The position numbers and the translations under genes are program-made. Shown here one piece after another: positions 35,642 to 45,870 of a stretch of 64,000 nucleotides of DNA. The DNA lies in the NCBI GenBank assembly GCA_021521415.1, contig JAIQDT010014636.1, forward strand, positions 100,482-164,481, read 5' to 3'. How positions within the stretch are numbered: the stretch's first letter is position 1; every line of letters starts with the position of its first letter. Source of the DNA: Bidens hawaiensis (lineage: Eukaryota > Streptophyta > Magnoliopsida > Asterales > Asteraceae). The notes under the pieces are model-generated. The model was not told where the DNA came from. It saw only the letters and a program-made list of their open reading frames with translations, and searched no databases.

Positions 35642-36275
35642 TTTTAGGACTGATATTTTCTCTGCTGAGGATATATTATCCTTGAAGATATGTCTGGATC
35701 AGTTATCCTCCCGAAGAGCTCTAGAACCATGTCGAAGATCAAGGATCCTCAGAGGTTAATATTATTAACAATTGTTTCATGTGTGTAGGTTAATGTTCAA
35801 CAGAAGTAACAGCTATGTGACTTGGTCCTCCTTAAATCTCCCAATTTGGAAGCTCCCAACACGTGGTCAATGGACGTTGGAAGACTAGTGGGATAGTGGC
35901 GAATAGATAGGACTTATTGTTGTATTTATTTTCTATATATCGAGATAAGATCGATTAGATATGACACTGTTATTCACACACACTCAGAGCAGAACTCACT
36001 ATTCTCTCTATACACGTTAGCTACTACTGTAACATCGATCTAATCTCCACAACCTTTGTAACCCTTTTTTGATACTAATAAACCGGTGATCGACGAGTTG
36101 TCATCACCCAAGGTTTTTTTTCTTTTGATCTGAACAAGGTCAAAAGATTTTTCCTCGCAACAAATCATTGTGTTCACTCCATTTTTGTTCATATAATTGT
36201 CACTGTTATCATAGAGCTAGACCTCACATTGATAGATTTGGATACGTTATCCTTAGCTGATTTTTATCCAAAACA
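35642..36275 (+). repeat. Element B 3' LTR
   Basis: 634 bp. The first two bases are TT where the 5' LTR has TG. Preceded by the polypurine tract TTTTGGGGGCA (35630-35640). Confidence 0.93.
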
Positions 36276-36280
36276 ATTGT

Positions 36281-36635
36281 TAGTTAGTATTTTCTTTATA
36301 ATACCGAGATAACGATCCGTTAGATATCACTTGTATTCTCACACACTAGAGCAGAACTCATAATTCTCTCTGCACACTAGCATTCATTGTAACACTGATC
36401 GTAATATCCAAAACACTTGTAACCTTTTTTGTGATTAATAAATTGGTGATTGACGAGTTGTCATCACCCGGGGTTTTATTTCCTTTGATCTAAACATGAT
36501 CAAGGGGTTTTTCCTCGCAACAAATCACGGTGTTCATTCCAGTTTCGCTCACATAATCATTGTGATCATCTTAGAACTAAACCTCACAATTACAGATTTG
36601 GATACATTATCCTTAGCTTATTTCTATCCAAAACA
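36281..36635 (+). repeat. Element A 5' LTR, second part
   Basis: Continues the A LTR after the nested element: TAGTTAGTATTTTC onward, ending CAAAACA. It matches 45510-45870 of the A 3' LTR. Confidence 0.92.
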
Positions 36636-36638
36636 ATT

Positions 36639-36656
36639 TGGCGCCCAACATGAGAC
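36639..36656 (+). other. Element A primer binding site, degenerate
   Basis: TGGCGCCCAACATGAGAC. The first nine bases match the site of element B; the distal half has several transitions. Confidence 0.7.
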
Positions 36657-36720
36657 AATTGGTGCTATAATCCATATTATTCCTATCAATTTTCAATTTT
36701 TCATACCCATATGACTTCCA

Positions 36721-38934
36721 ATGGCCTCTCAATCAACCTCTGCTTCATCAACCATGCCATCTTCGGTTCCTCTCTCATCAAGAACCTTGCAGCCGATGCC
36801 TCCGCCAATCACGCCAGCACCACGGGCTACTGCTGCTGGAAACAAAACGCAACTACCAGTCTTCCATAGCTCGAAAAACGCTGCTGCCGCTCCGGTGGTC
36901 AATACTAACAATGATGTTTCCTCTATGTTTTCGCAGGTTAAGGCTTACATGGAGCAGCATAACAAGACCAACCAGAGGAACCATCGGGAGATTGAAGACC
37001 TCAAGAAAACTAAGAGGCCAGTGGAGGATCAGACTCCCTTGATACCTAGGATGCTGTATTTCACAACTCCAGGATCCTTGGCTCAATTCACGCAAGGATC
37101 ATCTATCATCCAACAGGGATCCATGGGTCAACAAACTCAAGAATCCTTGATCTTTCACCCTGACTCATCCATACTCCACCAGGGATCTATGAGTCAGCAT
37201 GTTCAGGGATCCTCTACTTTTCAATAAGGATCGTCTATCCTTCACCAAGGATCGATGGGTCAACAGATTCAAGTATCTTCTATGTTCCAGAGAGGACCAC
37301 CGATCCTTTAACCAGGAAGCTCTAGGGTATATCACCAAGGATCCTATAATTCCCAGCCTCTAGGATCCTTCTTCCAGGATCAAGGATCCTTAGGAGTTCA
37401 ACATCAACGATCCTACGAAGTCCATGAAGGAGATATACTCCCCATGCAGACCATACCTTCTGGTGGACCAACTCCTGTAGCAGATGCTTCTTATCTCAGC
37501 CATTCTTCCGGAATTCCGAGCTTTACACAACAAAGAGGTAATACATATGATCCTATATCCTTAAATGCTAATCGTGGTTCAATGCAGGATGCAGGTATCA
37601 ACCAAGCCATGGCTAAGGAACTGCAGAAACTTAAGGATATGATATCGAGCGTACCCGGGGTGATACGTACAATCCCCGAGACACCGGAGGGAAGCCACAA
37701 GTTATCAAGATTTGCTCCACCTATTTGTGATGCTGAAATCCCGAATCGATTCCAGACCCCTAACATGAAGACTTATGATAGGAGCACTGATCCTGAGGAG
37801 CACGTTCCTCAATATAGAGAGCGGATGGAGATCAATCCAATCCCTGAGAGACTCAAGGAGGCTTGTCTGTGCAAGGGCTTCGGATCCACATTGACAGGAT
37901 CAATATTAAAATGACTGCTAAGTCTTCCTCCCTTTTCTGTTACTTCTTTCTCACACTTTGTTAATTTGTTCAACAGTCAATTTCTCTGTAGTAGGAAATT
38001 TGAGAAGTTAACTAGTGATTTATACCGAGTTATCCAACCTAATGATGAATCCCTTAGGGATTTTGTTACGAGGTTTGGCAAGGAAGCTCTGGAAATCCCC
38101 AATCTTGACATGGCTACTGCTGTTGAAGCATTAAAGATGGGACTTCAGAGGGGCTCCCCCTTTTATGATGATCTTGTGATGACTCCTTGTAGGTCTTTAG
38201 ATGAAGTAAGGAACAGAGCACTTAGATTCATACGACTGGAAGACGACAAAAGGATCCAAGAACGATTGGGAGCTCAGAAAAAGCAAGAATCCCCTGACAA
38301 GAATAAAGGATCCTCATACAGAAACAAATCCAAGCCGTACACCAAGTTCAACAATCAAAACGTACGAGCGGTTGAAGAAGGAGATGATGATGAATATTAT
38401 CCCAGTATCTCAGAATATTGCTTCTCCGTAGATACCCATGGCTTGATTTGTGCCATGAAGGATCCAGGGGAGAAAGCAAGGTGGCCCCGAAAGAACGAGA
38501 AATCAACCACCTTCAGAGACAAGTCCAAATGGTGTGCTTTCCATGAGGACTTTGGCCACATGACGGATGATTGCATCGGTTTAAGGAGGGAAATTGGATA
38601 CCTCCTGAGTAAGGGCCATTTTAAGGAGCTATTGGGAAGGAAAAAGTCCAAGATCCAGGATCCTGAAGAAGTTCCACAAAAAGCAACTCCGCCCCCACCA
38701 TATGCTCAAGTGATCAACTTCGTCTCTGGAGGGTCATACATATGCGGCACTTCCTTCTCCGCAGCGAAGAGGCTCGCTAAGGAGACCAAGCTGGATAACG
38801 GGGAAAGACCGGTTATATCCACCGCCTTGATGACTGACAAAAGGATCTTCGATGAAGAAGATAAATCAAACATCCGGGATCCACACCATGACGGTTTGAT
38901 CGTTACTTTGTTTATTGCTAACCATTATGTACGC
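36721..38934 (+). pseudogene. Element A gag
   Basis: Starts MASQST at 36721. One frame is open to the protease except for stops: TAA 37225-37227, TAA about 37309, and TGA 37912-37914 (TGG in B). The Q/G/S-rich repeats are shorter than in B. The gag core lies at 37770-38150 (LYRVIQPNDESLRDFVTRF). The zinc-knuckle-like CAFHEDFGHMTDDC is near 38535, again with His replacing the second Cys. KYLGEKARWPRKNE in B corresponds to KDPGEKARWPRKNE here. Better preserved than the B copy although A is the older insertion. Confidence 0.9.
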
Positions 38935-39330
38935 AGGATCCTAGTAGATGGTGGGAGCTCGATCAATATCATCCAACACGATGTGCTTCAAAAGATGAAC
39001 ATACCGGACTCGGAGATCATTCCAAGGACGTCGGTGTTAGTTGGTTTCAGTGGAGAAACCAAGAAAAAATTGGGGGACATTAACCTCCCAATATACATCG
39101 AAGGGTTAAATTCTTACCAAAGATTCTGTGTTATAGATAACATTTCCTGTTGCAATGTTATTTTTGGCAGGCCCTGGCTACATGGGATGAAGGAGGTGGC
39201 TTCTACTTACCATCAATGCATAAAACTTTTTACCCCTTGGGGAGTAGTAAGGATAGACGGTAATCAAGTGGAGGCCAAGAACAACTATTCTTCGTCAATG
39301 AAGCCGACGACCAAACAAACTATAGCATAG
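38935..39330 (+). pseudogene. Element A protease, ending at TAG
   Basis: ILVDGGSSINIIQHDVLQKM (38938-38997) holds the catalytic Asp in a D-G-G form instead of D-T/S-G. NISCCNVIFGRPWLHGM follows. The frame is open and continuous with gag. TAG at 39328-39330 coincides with the TAG in element B, and the same frame resumes into RT. Confidence 0.85.
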
Positions 39331-40815
39331 AAACCACAACAACATCTTAGGGACGTGCTGGAAGCTCGGAAGAAAGACATAAAAGAAGTATCCTTGGATC
39401 TCGAGGATCCAGATGTAAAGGTGTTCATAGGATCCAGTATCCCTAGCGGTATCGAGGAGAATATAGTATCCTTCCTTAAACGAAGAAAAGCCACCTTTGC
39501 CTTCATGCATTCAGACATGACAGGTATCTCTAAGGAGGTAATTACTTATAAGTTAGGCCTTGATTTATCTGTTAAACCTGTCCATCAGAAGCGAAGAAAA
39601 TTCGTTCCTGAGAGGAACGTGATCATACAAGAAGAAGTTGAAAAACTTCTTAAGGCCGGTATGATCAGAGAGGTTAAATATCCTTGGTGGTTAGCTAATG
39701 TGGTTGTTGTTTCTAAAAAGAATGGAAAGTGAAGGGTGTGTGTCGATTTTACTGATTTAAACAAGGCATGCCCCAAGGATCCTTTCCTGTTACCACATAT
39801 AGATTCCATGGTGGATGCAACGGCAGGACATGAGATGCTTACCTTTATGGATGCTTCTTCTGGATTTCAACAAATTCAGATGCAACCATCCGACCAAGAG
39901 GATAAAACATTCATGACTCCTACCGACATATACTGTTATATTGCTCTGCCATTTGGACTAAGAAATGCAGGGGCAACATATCAAAGACTAGTCAACATGA
40001 TGTTCAAGGATCAGTTAGGCAAGACTATAGAGGTATACATAGATGATATGGTGGTGAAGTCAAAGAGAGCTGAGGATCACCTTAGAGATCTTGAAGAAGC
40101 ATTCAATATCCTCGACCAGTATAACATGAAACTGAATCCGTCAAAATGCCATTTTGGTGTTAAGGCTGGAAAGTTTTTAGGATATATGGTGACCAAAAGA
40201 GGGATAGAATCAAGCCCCCAGCAGATAGAAGCCATCATCAACTTGAAGTCTCCTGCGAATGCTAAAGATGTCCAAAGGCTGACAGGAAGAATAGCTGCTC
40301 TCAACAGATTCATTTCCAGATCCTCCGAGAAATGCAAAGATTTTTACGACATTCTTAGGAAAAATAAGAAGTTCGAGTGGACGGAAAAGCATGAGGCTGC
40401 ACTCAAAGCCTTAAAGTATTACTTATCCTCAGCCCCCGCTCTGATGAAGCCTATGGATGGAGAATCCTTATACTTGTACCTAGCTGTATCATGAAATGCT
40501 GTAAGTGCTGTCCTTGTGAAGGATCATGAAGGTGAACAGCATCCCGTTTATTATGTAAGTAAGAGTCTTTTAGATGCAGAATCCAGGTATTCTCATTTAG
40601 AAAAATTAATTCTAGAACTTATTATGGCTTCTACTAAATTGAGACATTACTTTGAAACACATACTATTATTTTGAGAACTAATTATCCTGTTAAGAATAT
40701 GCTTAGAAAACCAGAATTATCAGGAAGGATGGCCAAGTGGGCTGTGAAGCTGAGTGCATATGATATTCAGTATGAACCTAGAACAGCCATCAAATCGTAA
40801 GCACTAGAAGACTTT
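39331..40815 (+). pseudogene. Element A reverse transcriptase and first RNase H
   Basis: Same frame as gag. RT motifs: KPVHQKRRKFVPERN, CVDFTDLNKACPKDPF, FMDASSGFQQIQM, LPFGLRNAGATYQRLV and VYIDDMVVKSKRA (about 40035). RNase H: KHEAALKALKYYL, YYVSKSLLDAESRY and LRTNYPVKNMLRKPE. Stops at 39730 (TGG to TGA), 40492 (GGA to TGA) and 40798 (CAG to TAA) relative to element B. Without these single changes the frame is complete. Confidence 0.92.
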
Positions 40816-41100
40816 GTGGCTGATTTCAGCAGTGATATGCAAAAGGAAGTTGATTTAGAGGTCCAGCAACTAGAAGAAACCAAGGATCCATGGATTCTCT
40901 TCACAGATGGAGCATCCAACGTAAGAGGGACAATATTAGGTATCCTACTAAAATCGCCCAAAGTACAATCTGTTTGTCACTTGTTATCTCCCCAACTTCT
41001 TGCTCTCCTATTGCTGGCGGGAGCATGTGGACAATTGGGATCTTCGTATCTTCTAGAATTTTCAAGGATGAGGCTAAATAAACGAACAATGAGGCAGAGT
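40816..41100 (+). pseudogene. Element A second RNase H, gutted by deletion and inversion
   Basis: Only the first block remains (WILFTDGASNVRGTILGILL). At 40959-41079 about 121 bp are the reverse complement of element B 31012-31133. They are followed by a short forward piece matching B 30763 onward (ACAATGAGGCAGAGTATGAAG) and then, at about 41110, by sequence matching B 31450 onward. The remaining RNase H core and the first half of the integrase zinc region are missing. Confidence 0.85.
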
Positions 41101-41107
41101 ATGAAGC

Positions 41108-42060
41108 TCTGGAATATTCAAAGAAGTGTGATGCTTGTCAAAGGCATGAAAACATCCTACATCTACCAGCAGAACCTATGTATCCTATATCCTCATCATG
41201 GTCTTTCATGAATTGGGGCATGGATATTGTGGGTAAACTACCTAACGCACCAGGAGGAAAAGTATTCATGCTTGCAATGACTGATTACTTTTCATAATGG
41301 ATAGAAGCAGAAGCTTTTGTTCAAGTACGTGAAAAAGAGGTGATATCTTTCATTAAAAGAAATATTATTACTAGATTTGGTATCCCTTCAGAAATTATTT
41401 GTGACAATGGTTCTCAGTTTATCGGGAAAAGAACCACTAACTTTTGTGACATTTGGCGCATAAAGATAATTACTTCAATTCCAGTGCATCCTCAAGCTAA
41501 TGTCCAGGCAGAATCAAGCAACAAGATAATCATCAACAACTTGAAGAAGAAACTAGGATCCAAGAAAGGAAAGTGGGCCGAAGAGATACCTTATGTTCTT
41601 TGGGCTAATAGGACAGCACCCAAGAATGCAACGGGCCAAACACCCATCTCATTGGTGTTTGGATAAGAAGCAGTAATCCCTACAGAGATGGTGGTTCCTA
41701 CAGCCAGAACGAGCATCCGTGATCCTAAGGTCAATTAAGAAATCCTCCTCGAAGACTTGGATACTGTTGAAGAACTCAGAGACCTAGCCAAGATCAGAAT
41801 GGCGGCATATCAGCAAAAGGTAGCTGGGGCATACAACTAAAGCACAAGGATCAGAATATTTCAAGAAGGAGATCTGGTCTTGAGGAAAGCCTTCCAAAAT
41901 ACAACCAACCCAGCCTATGGAAAGTTAGCTCCTAAGTGGGAAGGTCCCTATTTGATTGAATCAGAAGCTGGAAATGGGGCATATCATTTGCTCACTATGG
42001 AAGGAAACAGGTTACCAAGAGCATGAAATGCTATCCACCTCAAGAAGTACTTTTTCTGAT
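41108..42060 (+). pseudogene. Element A integrase, truncated and with stops
   Basis: Begins within the zinc region (YSKKCDACQRHEN-like, frame shifted). DDE core: [16 protein letters not shown] near 41215 with a TAA after TDYFS at about 41296; CDNGSQFIGKRTTNFCD near 41400 (second Asp); HPQANVQAESSNKI near 41490 (Glu). Further TAA or TAG codons near 41665, 41735 and 41838. The C-terminal part matches element B. Confidence 0.85.
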
Positions 42061-43399
42061 CAGGATCAAGTATCCTCTAAAGATCGAATATCATTAAAGG
42101 ATCAAGGATCCTAAAATTGGTAATATCTATCTAATCGCTTATTCTTTTCAATTTTTATTGATCCAAGGATAACATATTCTTAACGTTTATTTTTCCAATT
42201 TTTAAGTAACAATGCAGGGTTTTAATAATATGTTCAGAGATCAAGAGGCTGGTTACCTCTCCTTTACATTTAAGGTACTTTACTATTTATCTTGGCCTAG
42301 CCCACGATTGGGTATGACCCCCGATGGTCATATCCTCCAAGGGAAAGGTTTTCACCTTTCTTATAAATTAGAGTTTCTACACTCTCGCCTGGAGCGCACA
42401 CTATCCAACGTATAGTCAGGGGCAGTGGGACCAGTACACGGTTAGTGGTTGACAATTTCGTTGTCTTTGGCTATACGGAGGATCCTACGATTTATGGTAG
42501 ACGTACCATACCACCGGTTTATAACATTTTCATGTTATCTCACGTTTGGGCTAAATCCCAGTTTGGGTGAGTCCCCAGTTCACATCCGTATCCTTGGGCC
42601 AGTCCCCCAGTATTTTGGATTGTCCCTAGTTTAACACCAGTTTGGGCTTGTCCCCAGTTCATGGGCTTGTCCCCAGTTCACGGGCTTGTCCCCAGTTGCA
42701 CGGGCTTGTCCCCAGTTTATTTTATGGGTTTGTCCCCAGCTTGTTGGGTTTAATCCCAGTTAATACCTTAAGTTGTTTACGACAGGTATCCTAAGTTCAA
42801 TTATAAAGACCGCAAAAGTATCAACACTTATGGACTCAAGATCCTTAATTTATTTCTACAAGGATCGCGGAAGAATCAACATATATGGTAACATCTATTA
42901 TGGTATGTCTTCTACTTATTGATTTACATTTACTTGATTTAAATCTTTATAAGTTCTTTTACGAAAGGATCCAAGATCCTTAATTTGTTTTAAGAAGGAT
43001 ATTCTATCCTAAAAGCTTTTTACTCAAAGATATTTCTTAGAACTTTCAACAAGATTAAAAATATATCAAACATAATTTTAGAATAACCAATAACATGCAA
43101 ATAGACAAAAGCTAAGTTGTTATTGTTATTAAGTCACCTTGATTTAAAAAAAGTCTTAACCCGGATTTCACCATTCGAAAAGATGGACCATCCACCCAGG
43201 TTAGGTAGGTTGTACTAATTGTTCATAAGTGCAGGAAAATAAAAACAGGGGCATCAAAGGCTTCATCCCCACAAACAGAGGATCCATCCACCTTCGCTAC
43301 CCCCGCAAATTTTCTTAAGGATCATGGATCCTTTACCCTATTTACTACTGTATATTACAAACCATAACCATTGTCCATAAAAACATCATTAAACAAAAT
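42061..43399. other. Element A non-coding interval between integrase and antisense gene
   Basis: Homologous to 32436-33739 of element B. Holds the CCCCAG minisatellite and GGATC-rich words. No gene seen on the plus strand. Confidence 0.7.
42560..42740 (+). repeat. GGGCTTGTCCCCAGT minisatellite (A)
   Basis: About seven copies, four of them nearly perfect (42650-42717). Homologous to the B array but with a different copy arrangement. Confidence 0.9.
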
Positions 43400-45044
43400 A
43401 AAGAAAACGGGCTCGGGCCTTGTCTTCTATATCCTTCATCGCCCGTTTACGCAGCTGCTTCACCCTCCACGGTTGCTTATTTTCCTTCTTCAGCCTCCTC
43501 TGTATCCTTCACTCCACTTGCACCTGCTCCACCTGCGTCAGTCATCTCACCTTCTTCTTCGTCCTCGCCTCCACCCAAGTCAGACAAGGCTTGCTTCCAC
43601 TGCTTGATGTCCCATGAGGATCTATAGAAAGATGGGTCGTTAGCTTCTGTTATCAGCTTGATCCTGGCCTGGAGAACCGATTTAGCTGCCCAGATCTTTG
43701 CCTCGTTGGTAGCTCGGTTGATCTCATCCTACATTTGGACCGCGAGTGTGGATGCGTGATCCTCTGCCTGTTTCTTTTACTTGGTTATTTTGGAGAGAGT
43801 CTTATCTTTAGCAGAAGCCATGGACCTCATCGCAGCAAGAGTCTCCTTGTATTCTCCAACAATCTTTTCATGATGGCTTTGAGCAGAATGAACAACCTAT
43901 ATAAGAAAAAAGAACAAGCTTAGGAGAATACTTGATCAATACAGGTTGATAGGATAAAGCATCCTTACGGTCGAGAGCATCTCGAGAAGCTGTTTCGCGG
44001 TCTCAAAGGGGTTCTCTGCTTCGGAGATCTTCTTCCTCTTTGCTTCTGACTTGGCTCGGGTTGTGACTGGACGAGGCTCAGACACTGGAGTCGATTTCGG
44101 GGTCTTTTTCTTTGTGAACATGCAGTCAATGTCTTCGAAAGAAAACTTCGATGCGGATTTTCCAGACTTCTGAGCACCTATAAACAGTAATTCGCAGATA
44201 AGTTTACAATTACTTTTGTCAATAATAAAATTTATTATACTTACTTGACATGTTTGACTCTGAGTTTGACTCCTGAAAAGCTTCGATAAACGTGGCTTGA
44301 AAGGTTCTGACTGTAGGATCCAGTGACAAGAATTTCTTGACTCTATCTTCAACTCCAGGAAGCTCGGACAGTAAAGCGAAGTTTTCAGCTGCATCAGAAA
44401 GGAAAAACTATTAGTATAAGAATCAAGTATCCTTTTGTTGCAACCTAAGGATCCTAGATCCTACCCTTCCGGATCCACTTTTTGGGAAGAGCGGGTCCAC
44501 CCGGAATAGAATCCTTCTTGATGAAGAAAAATTGATTCCTCTAGAGGGTACCATTCAGAGTAACCTTGGAAATAGGGATCAATTGGCGAGGTTTCGGTTT
44601 AAAAACAAAACGTTTGGAGCCGTGGGTATCCAAGTTGTAAAAATAAGCTAACTCCGACAAGCCAAACTCAACACCTTCTTCCTCGATTATCCTTTCTACA
44701 ACATGAAGAACTCTCCAAAACATAGGCATGATCTGGATGTAACTGATTCCCTTCAAGGTGAAGAAAATTTGGGTGAAATCAGGAAAGGGATATTTGAAGC
44801 CTATTAGGAACGGTTGGGATGGAAAACAAACCCAGTTTTTTGACATGCAGTCGCTGCGGGCTGAGGAATCGAAAGGTCGGAAAACAGTGTTGGCCGGAAA
44901 ATGTGATTGGATGTCGTCAATTTCTGGATCCGGGAACTTACAGATCTCGAAAGATGGAGCTTGAAGGATACCTTGCGAGTAGAGTTCGTTGGGGTCGGTA
45001 TGGTCGGAAGAGGAAGAGGATACAGAAACAGTAGACATGATCAA
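43400..45044 (-). pseudogene. Element A antisense four-exon gene (transposase_28-like)
   Basis: Minus-strand model: exon 1 44465-45044, exon 2 44245-44388 (144 nt, same as in B), exon 3 43969-44177, exon 4 about 43400-43896. Introns of 76, 67 and 72 nt have GT...AG ends and the same phases as in B. Exon 1 starts MIMSTVSV or MSTVSV and shows KNWVCFPSQPFLIGFKYP, GISYIQIMPMFWRVL and EFGLSELAYFYNL. Exon 2 reads ENFALLSELPGVEDRVKKF. Exon 3 is basic (TTRAKSEAKRKK). Exon 4 is coiled-coil-like, then acidic with Gly/Glu. Single-base stops: TAG at 44541 (B has Trp) and a TAA in exon 4 near 43780. Function unknown; the conserved structure suggests a formerly expressed accessory gene. Confidence 0.78.
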
Positions 45045-45119
45045 AGAAAATAAAAGAAGAAGAACAAAGGATATCTGAGTGACAGTTGGATGTGTGGTTA
45101 TAAAATGGTTATAATCATC

Positions 45120-45133
45120 GCATATATAGGCGG
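45120..45133 (-). promoter_or_regulatory. Conserved TATA motif of antisense gene (A)
   Basis: Same 14-base GCATATATAGGCGG as in element B, here about 76 bases upstream of the antisense ATG and roughly 125 bases inside the 3' LTR boundary. Confidence 0.6.
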
Positions 45134-45256
45134 CGTATATTTATGAGTTTAGTGATAATAACCGTCTAACACACGTCTAATCGTCTCCTATTTGCAGGGA
45201 TTTGAATTTCAAAATGACAGCTGTGTTACACTATCACCCGCCATTTTGGGGGCAAT

Positions 45257-45870
45257 TGTTAGGGCTGAATTTTATGCTAAGGATCCATTATCCTTGATTG
45301 TCTTATGGATAAGTTATCCTTGAGATATGTCTCAAGTTACAAAGGATCGAGGATCCTCGATATTATTTGTTTACAAATGATTGTATTTGAATGGTGATGT
45401 GTTAGCTAGTTATAACGACTATATGACTAAGTCTACCTGTAGCGGAAGCTCCCAGCACATGGTCAATGAACGTTGAAGGAGTTGTGGAAGAGTGGCGGAT
45501 TATTACGAAATATTGTTAGTTAGTATTTTCTTTATAATATCGAGATAACGTTCCGTTAGATATCACTTGTATCCTCACACACTAGAGCAGAACTCATAAT
45601 TCTCTCTACATACTAGCATTCATTGTAACACTTATCGTAATCTCCAAAACATTTGTAACCTTTTTAATGATTAATAAATTGGTGATTGACGAGTTGTCAT
45701 CACCCGGGGTCTTTTTCCTTTGATCTAAACAAGATCAAGGGGTTTTTCCTCGCAACAAATCACGGTGTTCATTCCAGTTTCGTTCACATAATCATTGTGA
45801 ATATCTTGGCACTAAACCTCACAATTACAGATTTGGATACATTATCCTTAGCTGATTTTTATCCAAAATA
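45257..45870 (+). repeat. Element A 3' LTR
   Basis: 614 bp from TGTTAGGGCTG to CAAAATA (CAAAACA in the 5' copy). Preceded by the polypurine tract TTTTGGGGGCAAT (45244-45256). Confidence 0.9.

Larger units (their letters stand above)
25638..36275 (+). mobile_element. Element B: Ty3/gypsy Tat-lineage retrotransposon nested in A
   Basis: 10,638 bp, LTRs of 634 bp each, flanked by ATTGT (25633-25637 and 36276-36280). Domain order as in element A, to which it is closely related in the coding part and in the 3' half of the LTR, while the first part of the LTR (U3) is different. I count about 26 differences between its LTRs (about 96% identity), so it is clearly older than the copia element. Frameshifts and stops disable gag and pol. 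An antisense spliced gene occupies 33740-35413. Confidence 0.95.
25368..45870 (+). mobile_element. Element A: Ty3/gypsy Tat-lineage retrotransposon (interrupted by B)
   Basis: The 5' LTR starts TGTTAGGGC at 25368, is interrupted at 25637 by element B, and resumes at 36281 to end CAAAACA at 36635. The 3' LTR is 45257-45870. Plus-strand order: PBS, gag, protease, RT, RNase H, remnant of a second RNase H, integrase, a long non-coding part, then an antisense gene before the 3' LTR. Gypsy order (RT before integrase) plus a second RNase H points to the Tat lineage. From 36721 to about 40957 the same frame runs through gag and pol, broken mainly by single-base stops. A target duplication is not clear: GTCAT on the left versus GCAT on the right, with the last LTR bases mutated to TA. 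Confidence 0.9.

Noticed and set aside
40816..41211. A 131-codon frame in element A as a novel protein with a hydrophobic segment
   Set aside because: The hydrophobic part is the reverse-complement translation of the inverted RNase H segment, an accident of the rearrangement.
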